From Phallus indusiatus (taxonomy: Eukaryota; Basidiomycota; Agaricomycetes; Phallales; Phallaceae), in NCBI GenBank assembly GCA_027605045.1, contig JAQFWX010000001.1, positions 1,178,001 through 1,242,000 of the forward strand: 64,000 nt of DNA, in the 5' to 3' direction. The notes beneath the pieces were generated by a model. That model had not been told where the DNA came from and made no database searches. It was given only the letters and a program-made list of their open reading frames with translations. The position numbers and the translations under genes are program-made. Each line of letters begins with the position of its first letter. The stretch's first letter is position 1. Below are positions 19,845 to 31,161 of the stretch, in pieces.

Positions 19845-22825
19845 ATGATTTTTTTATGCCCAGTTTGTAGACAGCCTTTTGACTCTGAAAAGGCCCAGCG
19901 CAGTCATCTCAAACAGTACTTGGCATGTGCAAAAGCATTTCGCAAACATATTGCTGATGCCGTTGAGGGCAAGACATCCATCATTACACCACCCAATCAC
20001 TCTACATCACCCCCAGTAACCAGCCAGCATGAACACTCGTCATACTTTTCAGACAATACATGCACCTCTGACGAACCTTTCCATGCACCCCAATATGTTC
20101 AAACATATCCCGAAAGTGCTCAAGCTGGACATGTCTTTCGGGCTGGTGAGACGACTTGGGAGAAGATGAAGAATAATCCAGATACCAATGAAGAATGGGG
20201 TGGGTTTGCTGATGAGGAGGAATGGGAGATGGCGCATTGGATGATGAAAAGTAGCCTCTCGCATGGGGAGATTGACAAGTTCCTAGACTTGAATTCTGTA
20301 TGTGCCTCTAACCCTAAACCCTAATCAACAAACTTACCATCTTCATAAGGTCAAGCGACGTTTGAAACTCTCTTTCCATAACAAACGCTCCTTTCTTCAG
20401 AAGATAGATAATCTACCAACATTCGATAGTATGCCACTGGAATGCGAAGAAATTGAGCTCACGGGTGATATACGAAATGAGGCTGGTGTAGCGCAGACTG
20501 TGCGCGTGGAGTTTTGGAAACGCAACCCTGTCGAAGTCATTCGTGAAATCATTGGAAACCCAATGCTCAAGGATCATCTATCCTATGCACCTGTCAAGAT
20601 CTTCACGGACAAGAGTCAGAAAGAACAAATATTCAACGAGATGAACACAGGAAACTGGTGGTGGAAAACTCAAGTAAGTTATCAAGTAAACTTACCTATA
20701 GTAAATGACGAATGTCCTAATGATTGATAGGGGAAACTTCCATGCAAGGCCACAATTGCACCTGTGATCATCTCAAGTGATGCCACGAGGCTGTCACAGT
20801 TTGGCGGTGATAAAGTTGCATGGCCAGTGTACCTATCCATTGGCAATGTTGCCAAGCATGTGCGTCGCCAACCCAAGAGTCGAGCAATGTTGTTACTAGG
20901 GTACCTGCCAGTCAGCAAGTTTGAATGTTTTACCGAAGCGAAACGTACCACAATCAAGCGCAACCTCTTTCATTACTGTATGGAGATCTTGTTGCGGCCT
21001 CTGATTGAAGCTGGCCGCTCTGGAGTGGACATGATGTGTGGAGATGGGAAAGTCCGTAGGATTTACCCAATATTCGCAACATACATCGCTGACCACCCTG
21101 AGCAATGCCTTGTTGCTTGCTGCAAGGAAAGCCGATGTCCGAAATGCTTGGTTCAAGCCAAGAAACGTGGATGGCCTTTGAATGATCCATCAGTGACAGC
21201 TACGTCTCGCAAACAAGAACATACACTGAAAGTCCTACATGACAACATAGAAGGAAAGAGGACTACCATGATTGTCGATGGAATTCGCGATGATGTGGTC
21301 AATCCATTCTGGAAAGACTTGCCGCACTCCGATATCTTTGCAGCTTTCACACCCGACTTACTCCATCAAGTTCACAAAGGGATCTTCAAAGATCATCTTT
21401 TCACCTGGTGTTCAAACTTAGCCGGAAAAAACCAACTCGATGCACGCTTTAAAGCCTTACCTACGCATGCTGGGCTTCGACATTTTGGTAGAGGCATTTC
21501 CGTATTGTCGCAGTGGACTGGAACGGAAGCTAAAGAAGCCGAAAAAGTTTTCATTGGGGTCTTGGCCAATTCAGTGGATGATAAATCTTTCCGCGCTGCT
21601 CGTGGGCTGTTTGACTTCATATATTATGCCAACTTCTCTACACATTCCACGGAAACACTCAAATACATGCAGGCGGCCCTAGACGAGTTCGATAAGTATA
21701 AGGACGCATTCATTATTTCCCAACAACGCTCAGATTTCAACATACCTAAACTACATAGTATCCGTCATTATATTCAAAGTATTTCCGACTTCGGATCCAC
21801 TGATGGCTTCAATACGGAGCTTCCAGAACGACTACATATTGATTTGGCCAAAGAAGGTTACTATGCTAGTAATCACCGGGATCACCTTAAACAAATGGTC
21901 ACATGGCTGCACCGACAAGAAACAGTGGACTGTTTCCAAGCATACCTATGTTGGAGGCGGGAAGGTTCCGAAAGCTCTATGTTTACTGACGAATCTGATG
22001 CTGACATAGAGGAAGATGACCAGTCGACAACAGAGGAATTCTCAACTACGCACACAGACCTGCAGCAGGTTTCAACAGAAGCCCCAAAAGTCTATCAGTG
22101 GAAAGAACTCACCATGCTCAAGCTCAATCTTATGCCGGCATATCCACGAACGTCAGTGCAAACCCTTGAAGAACAATACGGCGCATCAAACTTTCTGGCA
22201 ACACTCAGAAAATACCTTGCAGAACATGTACCCGAAGTGTCACTACCTTTCGAATATCATCGCTTTGATGTTTACAAGAGAATACGTTTGACTTACACAT
22301 CGCTATCAGGATTCAATGAACTTCCGGAAACAGATGTAATTCGCGCTACTCCTGCAACCCAAAATACGCCTGGTCATTTTGATACCGCCATTGTTGACTT
22401 AAATGGAGAAGCAGATGTAATGGGAATCGAAGGTCAGCTTTTGAATATACCAATGTGGATGAGATTTGTGCTTACTCTGTGTAGGTGCCGCTGTAGTTCA
22501 AGTCCGGGCGATCTTTACGCTTCCAAAAGAATTGGGCAAATTTGATAAAGCGTTAGCGTATGTCGAATACTTCACCAGTAGGCGTGTCGTTTCGGATACT
22601 TATGGGATGTATGTCGTGCGCCGGGCTAAGGTACGAGGTCAGCGGAAGGCAGGGATTATCCCAATTGATAACATACGGAGCGCATGTCATCTGCTGCCGG
22701 TTTTCCATTTGTCTTGGGATTCTACATGGACATCAGACAATGTTTTAGAAAAATGCGAATCTTTCTTTATAAATCCTTACCTTAGTAATTACTTTTTCCA
22801 GGCACTTTCCGTGCCATATAGTTAG
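19845..22825 (+). CDS. Plavaka transposase, four exons
   Basis: Splicing of 19845-20297, 20350-20673, 20731-22432 and 22485-22825 gives 2820 bases, a 939-residue protein with no internal stop. All three introns are 51-57 bases with GT-AG ends. The N-terminus has a zinc-finger-like pattern (CPVCRQPFDS, then H and C in HLKQYLAC). The central part shows typical Plavaka sections: DATRLSQFGGDKVAWPVYLS, CKESRCPKCLVQAKKRGWPL, FTPDLLHQVHKGIFKDHLF and HSIRHYIQSISDFGSTDGFN. The C-terminal exon contains VRAIFTLPKEL. Such enzymes cut and move the element by recognising its termini. Because the frame is intact, this copy may be autonomous despite the broken partner gene. Confidence 0.88.
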
Positions 22826-23053
22826 ATCTGTACAACTAAAATGAGAGAATAAGACGAAGACATTTACCATAGTGTCGCTCGAATTATAATGGCCTACGTG
22901 GAACAAGGTAAAATATAGAGCAATATGGTGATCGATGTAACGTCGTCTTGTCTACATCGTCTACATATGACTACGAAAAAGCGTCACACTACATCACACT
23001 ATACCACTCTACATAGACGCCGCGTTCCTACAGAGAACTATACCAGTCCGGCG
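22826..23053. repeat. Right subterminal repeat region of Plavaka
   Basis: After the transposase stop, CTACAT and TCTACATCG motifs recur (for example near 22950-22970, 22990 and 23010), the inverse of the ATGTAG motifs at the left end. A GCGTCACACTACATCACACTATACC tract adds a shorter tandem CACTA-like spacing. There is no coding sequence here. Confidence 0.45.
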
Positions 23054-23067
23054 TTTTTCCTGATGCG
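23054..23067 (-). repeat. Right terminal inverted repeat of Plavaka
   Basis: TTTTTCCTGATGCG is the exact inverse of the left terminus at 10903-10916. Beyond it, from about 23095, the sequence GCAGTGTTTAACC resumes the array spacer. Confidence 0.6.
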
Positions 23068-23465
23068 ACGCCGTGGCGGTAGGTCACCCAATGGAGCAGT
23101 GTTTAACCAATATGCTCATCACGGTTTGACTACAGCTGTTAATCAAAAAAAAACTTGTTTTAGTGAACGTGCCAATAGAAATTATGCATAATTTCAGCCT
23201 CAGAGAAATCTAGGCAGACGGACCCTTATGGAAATACATGGACATCAAATCGCTGTGTCGATTATAAACATATTTAATGCTTACATACAGTCTCTATTGA
23301 CTAGAATAATCAGAGAATAATATGGAAATTGCAAAGAAATTGAAATGAGTGTAAAAGATATATCAAAAACTCCCTGAAAGTCAGAAATCTGAGATGACAC
23401 TCTAATTAAAATTAGAATGTTACTAACCAGTCTTCAACTAGTAAAAGTTGCATACTGAAAATACT
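23068..23465 (-). other. Array spacer, right part, between Plavaka and DUF6533 copy 2
   Basis: From about 23095 this matches the spacer of other units (the TATGCTCATCACGGTTTGACTAC string corresponds to TATGCTCACCACAGTTTGACTAC near 49340). It leads into the 3' flank of DUF6533 copy 2. About 25 bases at the very left have no match in other units and may be element or target sequence. I see no gene. Confidence 0.5.
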
Positions 23466-25195
23466 CTATGTTTCAGTAGGTTGAGTGAAATCCATGACTA
23501 AATGTAAACCATTAGGTCACTGTCCCCATCAGGTAGGTTCTCTGGGTCATCCATATTCAATTCTCTCCTCAGGCTGAGGAGTGGCCATTTCCACAAGGAA
23601 AGATTGGTGTATATGCTGGAGAACATTTGAGAGTCGAAGTGATGGTAAAGACATTCGGCTAGCTTCAATTTGTCCAGAGTTGAGGCAACGAAGATCAAGA
23701 GTAAAATCAGCCACTAGAATTGCCGATAGGCTTGAGAGAGGTTAATCATGGGAGGATGTGCATGGAGATGAGATGAACCTTACACATTTTGTATAAGTTC
23801 GTAACTCTGCGATACAGAAACCTGAGAGGATTCAGATTAATTGAATTGTATGTTAAGAAGCATGGTGTGTGAGAATTAAACAGGGCCCGTACACCTGTAA
23901 ACTAAGAAGATCTCAGCCACTTGTCCCCATTCCATATGATTGAAATCTTACCAGCCCAAGAGGTGGCGTAATGATAGTAATGGTAACAGCAAGACTTAGA
24001 AAGCCATGATAAGATGTGAGATGATTATCAATATCAACTGATGTGATCTTACCAACATCCAAATATACCTGCATGTTGCTCAGTAACCCTTGTCATAAAT
24101 ATTACCAAACATACTTTGTGTAAGAAGGATGGAAACAAGCCCATTACTTTGAATTCCGTTGTTGCATTTCAATCTCCATATACCCCAGATATTCCATATG
24201 CAAATGCCAAACATAAGTAAATCAGTGCAAAAAGGGATGATATTAAGGACCATGTTTACTAAAATAGTTTGGTTGTAAACACATCTAAAACATCGATGAG
24301 CAATGAGCATGAGTCATACCGATAAGTGCCTCCGTGGAGAAGCTTCATCACAAGGTCAGTGCATATGCAGAAGTTTGATGGACTACAGACCTTAAAGTAC
24401 ACCCAGAAAATGAAACTACAATGGCTATCACCAAAAGAAGGGTAACTGAAGTAAATTCACAATCATTGCCAGATCCTTACCATACAAATCTAAACCCAAG
24501 TATGAAAAAAAGCCAAAAGCCAAAGCCGAACCGAGAATTTTATTTCCTTCGCATAGTGAATATGTTCTGACAGACAATAATCCTGAGGTGTCTATTACAT
24601 GAATTTCGAAATAGGTGAATGATGGAACACAGACCTTGGATACCAATATTCGCGAAGAGAGAAACAATGCCCAGTACATCATCGAGTATGGTACAAGTTC
24701 TTCAAGTTTTCATGATTTCAGTGAATCTACATAAGGTATGTATAAAAATGTTTACCTTCCGGTCTTCGAAGAAGTGGATGTAACAACAATAAGATATTGA
24801 AAGTACTATGTGCATGACTATGTGTATTAACATACCGAAGTAAATAGTTGTATTGAAAGCAAAACTCCCTGGGACAGTAAAGTTCCATATCTCACAAAGA
24901 TGTACAATAATGTAGGCAAACTGAATGACTTGGACCATATGTGATCTTTTTCTTGAGAGAATGTTATCAGAGTAGTATAAAAACTAAGTCCTAGAGGTTT
25001 CCTGTTTTAGTAAGACTTTTATGACATTGCATTGGTCACCTGTTAGACCGGAAACAACCAAGCTGAAAGCATAGCTAATTCCATAATCAAGTCAGATGCA
25101 ATGAAAGGTATAAGACAGAATTGATATATACCCTTCATAGGCCTCTTGAATAATGTCCGCAGTTGAAGCATCCACGTTAGTATTTGTGCTGTTCA
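23466..25195 (-). pseudogene. DUF6533 family membrane protein, copy 2, with a damaged C-terminus
   Basis: The start ATG is at 25193-25195 (MNSTNTNVDASTADIIQEAY). The signature exon near 24840-24970 is open and reads HIWSKSFSLPTLLYIFVRY. A helix-rich region near 24470-24600 contains GLLSVRTYSLCEGNKILGS. In the last exon the frame VEMATP runs into a TGA at 23547-23549 after an indel in the acidic tail, and a 1-base deletion follows downstream. The protein would lose about 25 tail residues but keep all membrane segments, so it could still be functional. Confidence 0.6.
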
Positions 25196-25699
25196 TAATA
25201 TGGTGAGAATAAATGTTATGGAAATTGCGACTTGAAGTAATAGCTCTCTGCTGAGATCGTGGAATTTTTATATACTTAATGTCCTTATATATGATATTTT
25301 GAATCATGGACCGATCCATCTCAATCATCACCCATTTTAGCGCAACTGCGATTCGAAGGTTTTCAATAAATACAGCTCTCGATGGAACATGATGCATGAT
25401 GGCCACAGTATCACCAAATTGTCAACTGAGAGAAGCCGGCGTTCGCGGCAGTATCTCGAGCGTTATGGATCTGACCATTATTGAGTCAAACGTGTTCGCA
25501 GCGTTGTAATATTCCAACTGAAACGGACTCAGACACCCTATGAACGAGAACGAAACTACTTGCCAGTGCATTTATAAATATTTGGGGCTTCGAGGTACTG
25601 ATGGGCTATCTTCGAAAAAAAATAAACATTTCAACGTACATTAAGAATGTCCATATTTAACATAATATATCGAGTATGGCAAAAATATCAGAATTCAAT
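25196..25699 (-). promoter_or_regulatory. Promoter spacer of DUF6533 copy 2
   Basis: TTATATATGA (plus strand, 25285-25294) reads as a TATA box on the minus strand, about 90 bases before the ATG. Further right is AT-rich spacer including ATATATCGAGTATGG just before the DUG2 stop, a string kept in most units. No gene. Confidence 0.5.
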
Positions 25700-27802
25700 C
25701 TAAGACTGCAACCTGGCAGCCGACGGCTCAGCAGAGACAGCAAGCAAAAATCGCTCCACAAGAGATTTTCCACGACGGAGGTTTATCAACGAAATGCGTT
25801 TATTAGCGAGATGAGCTTGGCACTACACATGAAAACACAACTGCAATCAAAAGATGATTCGACATCATCATCAACGCAAGTCACCGAGCTCTTTCTCCAA
25901 AAATGGCAGAAGGGTTGGACTAAAAATTGTATCTCAGCATACCAAACAACAGCAATCAATCATGCATCTTACTCCTCCTTCTCGAATCCGCAGTGACTTG
26001 ATCCAGCATTCTTCTTCTGGTACGGCCTGCTCAAGAATTTTAAAATACCGACTTTCCAAATTCCTTAACCACCAATCGGCCGTTTTATCAATACTCACCT
26101 ATTATTACAACCACAACACCATGAGCAATCCGATGTATAAAAACAAGAGAAGGGACCGTACTTTAAGAGTAATGCTAGACCGGTGTTTTTCGAAACTCTC
26201 TTTAACGTGCGACACAAGCGCACTCCCCACCATCTTCAATTTCTAATCTGATACAACCCGAATGGACACTTTGGCACGGACGCTAGCTGGTATCACTATG
26301 GAATCTACATCAACCACATTTTTTTCTCGTGAAAAAGATGGCAAACATGCACTTCCGGGACTGGACGTCACGGTCTCAATGCCCTGAACACTCAAACTAG
26401 GTTCACTCCAACGTGACGAGAGTGATTCGGCGGCTTTATTTGTTAAAGTGGATAGGAGTGCGGATAGTTCGGCTTCAGCTTTTGTACGTGTTGGAACATG
26501 ACCGGCTGATAATGAAAAAAAATAGAATTGAGTTGAACCACCGGCAGGAGACGAGTGACGTACAGAATCAGGTATAAGGACTTTTATGTGTCCATCAACA
26601 AGGCCAAACTCATCCTGACACCGCGCACAAATCGTGTTATCGCGCGGCGAACAACAACACGATGCCTCCTTGGTTACATGCAAACGTATTTAATGAACAG
26701 ATCCTTGAGGCGTACTGCTGCAATTACATACTTTGATAGATTCATCTCCGCTCCCGGTTATAAGCAAGCAGAACACTAGTACCCGAATTAGCGTCGGAAT
26801 GAACAGCAGCCTGGGCGTTCTTTTGTAGTCGTTCCCGATGTTATTAGTCGGTTATGCTTTCGAGTGGGCTAGAAAGCAGTACCACGCAATAGATAACCAT
26901 AATAAGCTGAATGAATGATATTCTGCGGAAGAATTTGGAGAACACGTGGAGTATACGGGTGAGTACGATTGAATGGTTGAGAACTCTGATTGAATTTGTG
27001 GCGTGGCTGGATGAGCGGGAGACAGAACGAGACGGCCTAGACGAGGGGTGTTGTCGAAAAAGCGGTGCCATTTTTTGCGGTCCAGTACCAGACCGGTGTC
27101 CCCGGTTTCGCTGTCCCTATCCTCATTCGCATTTGTCGAATGAGACCCAATTATTGTTGTGGGTGTGGTTGTCTAGGGCTAATGGTGAAGACGGTGGTTG
27201 GTGTGGTGGTTCGGTACTTTGTGCCTGACGTTGCCCGTGGCGTTGCAATAATTTTGAAATGTCGTGACATTGCAGACTTGTGATTTGGCACCCAAATAGA
27301 GTTTTGAATATATGTGAACATGCGAGCGAGAATATGTCGTCTGCGGAGGTGTCAAGATGTGAGTGAGGACATAGTAGCAAGTGAGGCCTTGAGGTCTCGC
27401 GTGAATCATATTCCGACCGTACTGTCGCGTGCGGGATACTTAGGTAAAGTAATTCAAGAAGAGTGTGATAAACCTACTCGACGAGCTGAACACCCATTCA
27501 CGTTCTCCGTCGATCTCCAAAGCGAAAACGTTGCCCGTGTGCCCATCAAGCGTCGTCTTTATTTGAAACACGACCACCTTAAGAAAGGCACTAGTTGTTT
27601 AATCTCGCTGTTATTAGGCACATGCATTAATCTCACCAGTCCGACAGCCTGTAAATTGTATGCTTCGCGTCCATTGATAACCCTAGCAGCGAACTCGCCT
27701 GGTGATAGTGAGTCAGACGAGGCGGCAATAAGTCGAACAGTGCTTGGAGAAACAGAGGCGGTGTAAACGCAGGTTGCGCGTGTCAGAGATGGGACAGGTC
27801 AT
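25700..27802 (-). pseudogene. DUG2: DUG2-like pseudogene 2 with internal deletion of the M20 core
   Basis: A possible start ATG at 27800-27802 (MTCPISDTRNLRLHR) soon runs into a TGA unless spliced. The WD40 region includes a TGG-to-TGA change in the blade corresponding to VRIWSTRDL, and the string LQCHDISKLLQRHGQR. Near 26607 the sequence jumps from WD40 text (CQDEFG side) into the later M20 part SALLSTLTNKAAESLSSRWS. The HYDV, SDNKG and EGEEE sections are gone. The last exon AHLANKRISLINLRRGKS ends at a TAG at 25700-25702. The deletion point differs from that in remnant 1b. Confidence 0.7.
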
Positions 27803-29054
27803 GAGTACAGGACGGAGGGATAAATATGTCTGCGCCAGTTTACGTAGTACTTCTCAGTATCCGGGTGAACCCGACGTGATGGCCGTAATGTGACGCTGAC
27901 TTGCGTGGATATCAACCCGTTTCTTATTCCATAGATTTTTTTGATTAAGGCACATACGAAGAATGTGTCTGTTGAGCCTATGATCTTGTGGAACTTGAAG
28001 AGAAAAGGAAAAGGATAGACTCACCATGGAGGTCATAAGAGAAGTATCCGCGCGAATCCTAGCAAGCCTCATCAGCATTCTTTCCAGACCTTGCCGCATA
28101 GTCCATTCGCAATAAGAGGCAATAAGGTTTTCTGCCGTTCGCTGAATGTTGGACGCGTTCAGGCTCGTGATGCGTGACGTCACATTGTCACAGTTCTCAC
28201 TAACTTGCCAAGAGGCTGGAAGCCTGGAAGTTGGCCTGGAGGCAAAAGTGCGAGCCGCAAAAGTAAATGACTGTAGGTAAAAAAGCAGCCTGTTCATCCA
28301 TGTTCAATTTATGAACATACAGACTGGTTCTCTCTCCAAATGGCGTAACTGAGAGCACGAACCAAAAAGAGTACTACCTCGGGATCCTCCGAGTCAGCAT
28401 CTGCCATTATCGAATCACCGATATGCTCACCACGGTCTGACTGCAGTATTTCAATCAGTAAGAAGGAAGTTATGTAAAAAGAATACTCTAAGTGAGACAA
28501 TCATGCGCGACCCTAGACGGACGGACTTTTATGGAAACACATGGATGATTTGATATTCAAATCGCCGGCATGATTATAGTCATACTTAGCTATGTATGCC
28601 TTAATTGAACTAACACTGAAATTGCTATTGCCACAAAATTAATAAGCCGGTGTTGCTTTGGATTTTCACGATCTGAAACTTGCAACTACCGGACCCTCGA
28701 GAGTCGATCCCACTGTGCAGTGATTTCAAATTTGCACAATTCACAAAATAGATAGTGGTAGATTTGTTTTTCTAATCAAAGTGAGTTGGAGAAAAGAATA
28801 ATGTGCTTTTAGACTCTAAATTAGACATCCGAAATGTGCTCCGTTACTCAAATATCCAGAGTTATAGGCTTGTCGAAAGGATTGTCTGCATGTCGAGACA
28901 TGAAACAGATAGGAAAGAAAATCAATAATAGCATTAAAAAGAGCATAAAAATTTTCAGCAAAAACAATAGCAGTTCACAATAATGACACTCTAAATATTA
29001 TAATGTCATTAGCCAATCTTCATCCTGAAAAAAGCACATACCGAAGTATTTTAT
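27803..29054 (-). other. DUG2-upstream spacer of unit 2 with a conserved exon-like block
   Basis: This holds the most complete version of a block found upstream of every DUG2 copy. A minus-strand open stretch near 28030-28290 (NIQRTAENLIASYCEW, later RLARIRADTSLMTSM) ends at a GTGAGT donor at about 28027. A second piece with a GTGAGC donor lies near 28428. TGACGTCA is at 28175-28182. The block may be a 5' untranslated exon of DUG2 or the remains of a small third gene. In the other units it is interrupted by stops. The rest to 29054 is the DUF6533 3' flank. Confidence 0.4.
28175..28182. promoter_or_regulatory. CRE/ATF-like palindrome TGACGTCA, unit 2
   Basis: A perfect palindrome in the spacer upstream of DUG2 remnant 2, about 370 bases from the possible start codon. 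It is followed by a TTGTCACAG string as in the other units. Confidence 0.4.
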
Positions 29055-30804
29055 TTAAGCTTCAGTAGATTGGGTGACATCCGTGGCTAAAGGTAAATCA
29101 TTATGATCACTGTCTCTGTCAGACAAGTTCTCTAATTCCTCCATATTTCTATCCTCGGGGGTGGCCATTTCCACAAGTAAAGATTGATGCATATGTTGAA
29201 GAACATTCGAGAATCGAAGCGATGGTAAAGACATTTGGCTAGCTTCGATTTTGGCAGAATTGAGGCTACGAAGATCAAGAGTGAAATCGGCCACCAAAGT
29301 TGCCGACAGGCTTAAGAGAGATTAATGATAGAAGGACAATGTAAAGTGAGATGACATGAACCTCACACATTTTGTACAATTGTGTAACTCTGTGATACAA
29401 CATTCTGAGGGATTCGGATTGATTGGATAATATGTTAAGGAGATGGTGTGTGAGAATTAAACAATGGCCCTTACACTTTGAAGCTAGAAAAATCTCAGCC
29501 ATAGCTTGTCTTTCCATATGGTAAAAATCTTACCAGTTCAAGGGGTGCCACAACTACACTAATGGTGACAACAAAACTTACAGAGACATTATATGTTGCT
29601 GGGTGGTTATCAATATCAACTAATGAGATCTTACCAACATCGAAATACACCTGCCATGCCGTTGCTCAGTAATAGTAACCCTTGTCATAAATCTTACTCA
29701 ACGTACTTTGTGTGAAAAGCATAGAAGCGAGGATATTACTTTGAATTCTACCGCTGTATTTTAGCCTCCATATACTCCAGACATTCCATATGCAAATGCC
29801 GAATATAAGTAAATCTGTGCAAACATTGGTGATATCATCGATACTGTCAACTAACCAGTTTGGTTATAACCATCCAACAACATCAATGAGAATGAACATA
29901 CTAATATCTTCTCTTTTGGAGAAGCTTCACCACCAAGATAACTGTGAGTGCATGCACGATAAGCCAGGCCTATTTTGCATACCTTGAGAGACACCCAGGA
30001 AATGATATTATGTCTATCACCAAAAGGAAAGTTAATTAGTGTAATAGTTTTACAATCATTTTCATCAGATTCTTACCATACAGAATCAAACTCAGGCGAG
30101 AAAAAAGGCCAAAGGCTAAAACCGAACCGAGAATTTTATTTCCTTTGCATATTGAATATGCTCGAACAGATAATAAGCCTGAGGTGTCTATTATACGAAT
30201 TTCGAATAGGCAAATGATGGAACACAGACCTTCAACACCAATATATGCGAAGAGAGAAAGAACGTTCAATACACCAGCGATCTTGTTACAGGTCCTTCAA
30301 GTTTCCATGATTACAGTGAATCTTAGTGATAGTAAGGCGTGTATAAGAATGCTTACCTTCCGAACTTCAGAGAAGTGGATATAATGACAATAAGATATTG
30401 AAAGTACCACGAGCATGGCTATGTGTATTTACTTACTGGAACAAATTCTAGCATGGTGTCAAGCCCCTGGTACAGCAAATTCCCATATCTTGCAAAAATA
30501 TACAACAATGTAGGTAAACTGAATGGTCTAGACCATATATGCTCTTTTTCTTGAGGGAATGTTATTAGAGTACTATAGAAACTAAGTGCTAGAAACTTGC
30601 TGCGTTAGTAAGACTTTCTTACGATGTTATATTAATACTTACCTGCTACACTGAAAAGAACCAAGCTATAAGCATAGCTAATCCCATAATCATATTAGAT
30701 GTAATGATGGCAGGCCTAAAAACAAATTTGGTATACCTCTCATACGCCTTCTGAATAATCTCTGCATTGGTTGTAGTATCCATGGTAGCAATTGTACTGT
30801 TCAT
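29055..30804 (-). CDS. DUF6533 family membrane protein, copy 3
   Basis: The ATG at 30802-30804 opens MNSTIATMDTTTNAEIIQ. The short hydrophobic exon reads YAYSLVLFSVA, and its acceptor and donor are clear. The signature exon near 30440-30590 is open: HIWSRPFSLPTLLYIFARY. A later exon near 30075-30180 gives GLLSVRAYSICKGNKILGS followed by FGLFSRLSLILYG. The last exon, DFTLDLRSLNSAKIEASQ, continues into an acidic tail ending VTQSTEA with TAA at 29055-29057. No disabling change was noticed, though all splice sites were not checked. Confidence 0.68.
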
Positions 30805-31161
30805 ATGGAGACCCGGATTTACAGAAACTGTGACTTGAAGTAATTGAAATCGATCTCAGTGCTGGGAGCCCGGAATTTTTACAAACATGCACAGCGTCGT
30901 TATATATGATATTTTAATCATTGACCATAACATAATCATCACGCATTAGAGTTCGGATACCACTTAAAAAGGGGGCTTTCAAGGAACGTGATGGTTCCAG
31001 TACCACCCGATTATCAACTGAGATGTGTTGATATTCGCAGTAATAAGTATATGGTAAAAAGGATTTGGTCATCATTAAGTCACATGTGTTCTCATCGTCG
31101 TAATACTCCGACGAAGACAAATTTCATCAACGAGAGCGAAACAAGTTGCGCTCATTCAAAC
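30805..31161 (-). promoter_or_regulatory. Promoter spacer of DUF6533 copy 3
   Basis: TTATATATGA lies at 30900-30909 on the plus strand, about 100 bases upstream of the start codon when read on the minus strand. This spacer is shorter than in the other units and the ATATATCGAGTATGG string before the DUG2 stop is missing, consistent with a small deletion there. Confidence 0.5.

Larger units (their letters stand above)
10903..23067 (+). mobile_element. Plavaka-type DNA transposon (CACTA-related) carrying a DUF6532 gene
   Basis: The element is bounded by inverted copies of CGCATCAGGAAAAA and split an array spacer whose two halves flank it. It contains a plus-strand Plavaka transposase and a divergent minus-strand DUF6532 gene, a partner often seen with this family. 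Without the nested Gypsy insertion (12539-18536 plus a 5-bp duplication) its length is about 6.2 kb. ATGTAG motifs cluster in inverted orientation near both ends, as in CACTA-like elements. I could not resolve a target-site duplication. The flanking unit sequences match other units on both sides with a few extra bases at the right edge. Confidence 0.78.

Noticed and set aside
20764..22545. A 593-codon plus-strand frame taken alone as the transposase
   Set aside because: It starts inside exon 3 and ends by reading into the third intron. Splicing four exons gives a longer frame with conserved ends.
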